This document shows positions 52,433-56,087 of a stretch of DNA of 56,087 nt, piece after piece. Origin of the DNA: an uncultured Verrucomicrobiota bacterium (GTDB lineage: Bacteria > Verrucomicrobiota > Verrucomicrobiia > Limisphaerales > UBA9464). Where the stretch lies: positions 1-56,087 of the forward strand of contig CAIJLV010000045.1 in NCBI GenBank assembly GCA_903821635.1, in the 5' to 3' direction. A program made the position numbers and the translations under genes. The number at the start of each line of letters is the position of its first letter. The first letter of the stretch is position 1. The notes below the pieces were generated by a model that saw only the letters and a list, made by a program, of their open reading frames with translations, was not told where the DNA came from and ran no database searches.

Positions 52433-54127
52433 ATGCCTTTAACACTGCAACGTTCCACTCGCACCCGGTGGGTGCTGCTTGCCAGCTTGCTCCTCACCCT
52501 ACCGGTGGGTTACTGGGCGGCCCGGCCGGTGTGGCGGCGGGTCAAACAGAACCAATTGGAGGCGTTTCTGGAGCGGGCAAGTGAAGCGCGGATGCGGAAG
52601 GATTTTAGTGCCAACTGGGCATTATTGTTGGCGGCCCAGCAGGCAAATCCGACCGCCCCCGGGGTGCTCCGAGGCTTGGCGGAATACTTGACCTATTTTC
52701 GCCGGACCGAGGCGCTGGGTTTTTGGAAAGCCTTGGAGCAGAGCGGGGCGATGACCCGCAGCGACCGACTCCAGTGGGCAAAATTGGCGTTGGTCTTTGA
52801 CCGCACTGACCTCGCCCGCACGGTGCTCCTCCCGCTGCATCAAGCCAATGGGCGTGACCCCGAGGTGCTGACGCTCGTTGCGCAACTCTTCGAGCAGGAC
52901 GGCGACCCAGGGCGGGCCCGGGCCGCCGCCGAAGAAGCCCTGCTGGCGGCTCCGGGCGACCCGCGCGCTGAATTGCGACTGGCGGGCTTGCAACTCCGCG
53001 CCGCCTCCCCAGCCGAGCGGGCCCGGGGCAAAGCCTTGTTGACCGGCCTAGTCGCCCGTAATTCGCCGGTCCGGGCCGAGGCGGGTTTCCTGTTTCTGGA
53101 GCGTTTGGGTGGGTCGCCGTCAGAGCGGGAGTTGCTGCGGCGCCTTTCAGCGGCCCGGCCCGAGGCTCCTTTTGACGAGCACCTCCTTGGGTTGGTGTTG
53201 GACTTGGCGGACCGGCAGGGTTCTGGGCCGGAACGGGTGGCGGCGTTTGTCCAGCGGCACGGTTTGTCAGCGCCCTCCCGGGAATTGAGTTTGGCCGCGG
53301 AAACGCTCGGCCGCTTGGGCGAACCACAGGCGGTGCTCACGTTGGTGCCGGAGTCCATGGCGTTGGCCGACGCGGATTTGTGTCGGTTTCGCCTCGGTGC
53401 GCTGGCTCAAGCCCGGGACGCGGCGGGCATGGGCCGGTTGCTCGACGATCCCAAGCAGCCGTTGCCGGAGTTTGCGACGGCGATTTTCCGGGCCGGCGCA
53501 GCCGCAATTGCCGGGCGCACCAACGAAGTCGCCATTCTTTGGCGCAACGCCCTTACGGTCAGCCAAGCCCAACCCGGGGCCCTGACCTATCTGGCCCGCC
53601 ATGCGGAATCGGTGGGCGCACTGCCGTTTGCCTGCGAGGCGTGGCTGGCGCAATTGCCGAACCCGGTGCTGGCTGCGCGGGCGGCTGGGGAGGTCCTGCG
53701 GTTGGCCAACGTGATGCACGATTTTCAACCGACTATTCCGGCGTTGGAGCGACTGGTGGGCTTGCGTCCCGAGGCCGCCGACGCTCGCCTTTCGCTGGCC
53801 TTTGCGCGGCTCATGCTGAATGTGCCCCACGCGGCCACCCAGCTCACCTTGGCGGAGGGCGAAGCGGCTTTTGCCAACCGAGATTTCTTTCGGGTCACCC
53901 GGGCGCTGCAACGATTGCGAGACGACCAGTCCGACGCCGCGGCCAATGAGTTGCAGGCGGTGGACCTCAATTGGGCTGAAGCGCCCCTGAGCTGGCGAGT
54001 TGTTCGGGTCGCTGTGCTGGGTCGTTCGGGCCAACATTTTGCCGCCCGAACGGCGGCAAAGGACTTCCCAGTGGAGCGCTTGAGTGCGGCTGAAACTGCG
54101 TTGGTGGCGGCGTGGCTCAATAAGTAA
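52433..54127 (+). CDS. Membrane-anchored TPR-like helical-repeat protein (copy 2)
   Basis: 564 residues with an N-terminal TM helix (RWVLLASLLLTLPVGYWAA) then helical repeats: FSANWALLLAAQQANPTAPG, FWKALEQSGAMTRSDRLQWA and LLPLHQANGRDPEVLTLVAQ. It is a diverged paralogue of the protein at 48283. The longer frame from 52406 (GTG) is less likely than ATG 52433. It is divergent from PEP-CTERM-like copy 2. Confidence 0.83.
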   Translation: MPLTLQRSTRTRWVLLASLLLTLPVGYWAARPVWRRVKQNQLEAFLERASEARMRKDFSANWALLLAAQQANPTAPGVLRGLAEYLTYFRRTEALGFWKALEQSGAMTRSDRLQWAKLALVFDRTDLARTVLLPLHQANGRDPEVLTLVAQLFEQDGDPGRARAAAEEALLAAPGDPRAELRLAGLQLRAASPAERARGKALLTGLVARNSPVRAEAGFLFLERLGGSPSERELLRRLSAARPEAPFDEHLLGLVLDLADRQGSGPERVAAFVQRHGLSAPSRELSLAAETLGRLGEPQAVLTLVPESMALADADLCRFRLGALAQARDAAGMGRLLDDPKQPLPEFATAIFRAGAAAIAGRTNEVAILWRNALTVSQAQPGALTYLARHAESVGALPFACEAWLAQLPNPVLAARAAGEVLRLANVMHDFQPTIPALERLVGLRPEAADARLSLAFARLMLNVPHAATQLTLAEGEAAFANRDFFRVTRALQRLRDDQSDAAANELQAVDLNWAEAPLSWRVVRVAVLGRSGQHFAARTAAKDFPVERLSAAETALVAAWLNK

Positions 54128-54254
54128 ATCGGGGCGGTTCTCTTCAGCGGGTGAAGGCCCCTTGCGTCTGACCTGGCCGCCGAATTCTTCGCCCCAAGCG
54201 GGAGCGCCCCGCCGGTGCGAGCGGTAGCGAGGCTCTCCCACGCGGCAAGTTGGG

Positions 54255-54272
54255 TCCGTCCTTCCGGACGGA
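54255..54272 (+). terminator. Possible terminator after TPR copy 2
   Basis: tccgtcc (54255-54261), loop ttcc, ggacgga (54266-54272), then TTTG. The T-run is short and it lies about 130 bp past the TPR stop, so it is weak. Confidence 0.35.
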
Positions 54273-54411
54273 TTTGCTGGATCCGGCCGTGGTCACCGAC
54301 CGGTTCACGGGCCACGATCAACCCCATCCCGGGCGCAAAACGGTTTGCGCCGACCTGCGGCCCTGTTCCCCGGTTGCCAAAGGGCGGTTTTTGGGCAGCC
54401 TTGGCGGCGTC

Positions 54412-55491
54412 ATGTCGCACTTTTTAAAGCAATCTAAGTCCGGCTGGGCCGGGCTGTTCGTTGGCCTTCAACTGGCCCTCCAGTCGGCCTTCGCCCATTC
54501 GGCGGTCGAACCGGCGCCGCGTTTGGACAAGTGGTGGCAGGACCGCCACTCGACCTTCAACACCAACGTCGCTGCGTTGGGGGCCAAATCGCAGGTGATC
54601 TTCATCGGGGACTCGATCACCCAAGGCTGGGAAGGGGAGGGCAAGGAAGTGTGGGCCAAATACTACGCCGCTCGCCACGCCCTCAATCTCGGAATCGGGG
54701 GCGACCGCACACAGCATGTTTTGTGGCGTTTGGATAATGGCAACCTGACCGGGCTGAGTCCCAAGGCGGCGGTGGTGATGATCGGCACCAACAATTCCAA
54801 CGGCGAAGACAACTCGCCCGAGCAGATCGTCGCTGGGGTGCGCGCCATCGTGGACACCCTGCGGGCGAAGTTGCCGGGCACAAAGGTGCTGTTGGTCGCG
54901 ATCTTCCCGCGGAGCGAAAATTTCAGCGTTCAGCGCGGCAAATTGGCGCAGATCAACCAAGCGTTGCGCCGCACCGCCGACGAACAGAACGTGTTTTGGC
55001 TGGATTTCGGCCACCGATTCCTCAACGACGACGGCACGATGCCGAAGGAGCTGATGCCCGATTACTTGCACCTTTCGAAGCGCGGTTACGAAATTTGGGC
55101 GGCGGCCATGGAGTCGAAATTGGCCGCGATCATTGGCGATTCACCGGTGAATGCCGGCGCGGCGTCAGCGGACGTGACGGGTGAGTGGGTGCTCACCATC
55201 CCCGGGCCGAGCAACGAGCCAGTTCAAATACCGCTCACGCTCAAGCAGACCGGCACCACGCTGAGCGGGCGGGTGGTGCGAGGGGCGCAGGCGGGTCAGT
55301 TCTTGGAACTGAAGGACGGCAAAATCGAGGGCGACTCGGTCAGTTGGGTGATCCACCGGGATCGGCCCGCCGGGGGCACGATGACTTACAAAATGTCCGG
55401 CCGGATTGAAGGCGGGCAAATGGCGGGCAAAACCGCCACGGAGCTGGACGGCAACGCCACGAGCAACGAGTGGACGGCCAAGCGGAAGTAA
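54412..55491 (+). CDS. Exported SGNH/GDSL hydrolase with C-terminal beta domain
   Basis: 359 residues. A signal peptide (GWAGLFVGLQLALQSAFAHS) precedes the SGNH domain: block I VIFIGDSITQGWEG with the nucleophile Ser, block II NLGIGGDRTQHVLW, block III VVMIGTNNSNGE and block V DYLHLSKRGYEIW. It resembles PAF-acetylhydrolase-like sugar esterases that remove acetyl groups from polysaccharides. The last 110 residues (GEWVLTIPGPSNEPVQIPLT) form a beta-rich domain. ATG 54412 starts the signal region; the upstream frame does not look coding. Secreted location and substrate class are inferred. Confidence 0.9.
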   Translation: MSHFLKQSKSGWAGLFVGLQLALQSAFAHSAVEPAPRLDKWWQDRHSTFNTNVAALGAKSQVIFIGDSITQGWEGEGKEVWAKYYAARHALNLGIGGDRTQHVLWRLDNGNLTGLSPKAAVVMIGTNNSNGEDNSPEQIVAGVRAIVDTLRAKLPGTKVLLVAIFPRSENFSVQRGKLAQINQALRRTADEQNVFWLDFGHRFLNDDGTMPKELMPDYLHLSKRGYEIWAAAMESKLAAIIGDSPVNAGAASADVTGEWVLTIPGPSNEPVQIPLTLKQTGTTLSGRVVRGAQAGQFLELKDGKIEGDSVSWVIHRDRPAGGTMTYKMSGRIEGGQMAGKTATELDGNATSNEWTAKRK

Positions 55492-55653
55492 CCAAAGTTG
55501 GTGAATCGCGGAGGGACTAATCGCAAAATATGGTGAGTGGGTGAAAGAGAAGGACCCTGGGTCAACAGTTTTGACGATACCCCAGCAAGGCAAGCTGCGC
55601 TCGGGTAGGGGATGCCTTCGGATGCTGTGTGCCCCCCACTCCAAATACTTGCG

Positions 55654-56087
55654 ATGAAACCGCTCCTTCGATTCTTTTCCCGCTTTGCCCCTTGGTCCGC
55701 AGCGCTGGCCCTGGGGTTTTCATTCCCGGCGGTCGCCGGCCCTGATCAAGGGGGCGGCGCCACCCGCTTCCCGGTCGTCAAACTGGGGGGCAATTTAAAA
55801 GGCAAAGCCGCCGTCGACGCCTTGGCGGGACAGTTGCCCGGAGTGGCCGCCGCCTACGGCTTGAATGGCACCGAGCTTTACAGCTTGTTGTTGACCGATT
55901 CGAGCTTGGCAGTGGATCCCGCCGGCCGGTTGCACTACACCGACCCGGCTCCCGAGGGCGTGACCGGCACTGTGGCCTCGGGCGCGGCGGCGGCAATTCC
56001 CACCGCCGACGCATTTTTCCTGCACAGTCGGCCGGGGGCGAGCCGGACGATCCACCTCGATTTCGATGGCCACGTGATCACCGGCAC
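55654..56087 (+). CDS. Secreted protein, N-terminal part (possible zinc-dependent metallopeptidase)
   Basis: The frame opens at ATG 55654 and runs to the window end. It has a signal peptide (SAALALGFSFPAVAG), a spacer, and the segment FFLHSRPGASRTIHLDFDGH. The motif xxLHSxPxAxxTIxLDFDGH is familiar from secreted metallopeptidase-like proteins of Verrucomicrobiota and related phyla. The catalytic part lies outside the window, so the assignment is tentative. Confidence 0.65.
   Translation, partial: MKPLLRFFSRFAPWSAALALGFSFPAVAGPDQGGGATRFPVVKLGGNLKGKAAVDALAGQLPGVAAAYGLNGTELYSLLLTDSSLAVDPAGRLHYTDPAPEGVTGTVASGAAAAIPTADAFFLHSRPGASRTIHLDFDGHVITG

Overview
This GC-rich 56 kb window most likely comes from a Verrucomicrobiota chromosome, probably a Limisphaerales/Pedosphaerae-like lineage. 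The assignment rests on gene content alone: a PSD1 (DUF1549/DUF1553) gene and a DUF1501 gene, PEP-CTERM-type surface proteins, very large modular secreted proteins that share a C-terminal domain, and the remains of an ECF sigma factor / Ser-Thr kinase / WD40 locus.

Layout. 1-8.3 kb holds housekeeping genes: PTS enzyme I (cut by the window edge), trpG/pabA, an EamA transporter, aspS, a secreted protein, and hemC-hemA. 8.6-18.6 kb holds the PSD1 gene, which carries an in-frame inverted-repeat element, and the DUF1501 gene. These two families are usually adjacent. Here they are separated by a decayed sigma/kinase/WD40 region, a secreted-protein ORF and a MOSC gene. 18.7-26.5 kb holds a SprT/YgjP-like protease, a 2Fe-2S ferredoxin, a TIM-barrel isomerase, a 31-residue basic protein with its own terminator, a lipoprotein gene broken by an amber codon, an M23 peptidase, a molybdopterin oxidoreductase, a Gfo/Idh dehydrogenase, a PEP-CTERM protein and menG/ubiE. 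26.6-38.9 kb holds two giant secreted proteins, a HAD-Nudix fusion directly before folB, tandem cytochrome c'-like proteins, a cupin, an FG-GAP protein, a MEKHLA protein and an orphan ABC ATPase. tRNA-Tyr and an esterase pseudogene follow.

40.6-48.2 kb is a compact minus-strand arsenic locus: arsR, a palindrome, then arsD-arsA-devB-devC-devA-fmdB-like-ICMT-like-aquaporin-arsC. Most of these genes overlap by 4 bp. There is no ArsB or Acr3 pump in the window. An ABC exporter and a MIP channel sit where the pump would be expected.

48.3-54.1 kb contains two diverged copies of a pair made of a PEP-CTERM-like surface protein and a membrane-anchored helical-repeat protein. The window ends with an SGNH hydrolase and the start of a secreted protein, probably a metallopeptidase.

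The best candidates for new biology are the pump-less ars/ABC operon, the HAD-Nudix/folB pair, the duplicated PEP-CTERM/TPR module, the palindromic element inside the PSD1 gene, and the small basic protein. At least six nonsense or frameshift lesions lie in otherwise recognisable genes. They may be genuine gene decay or assembly error, and only read data can separate the two.
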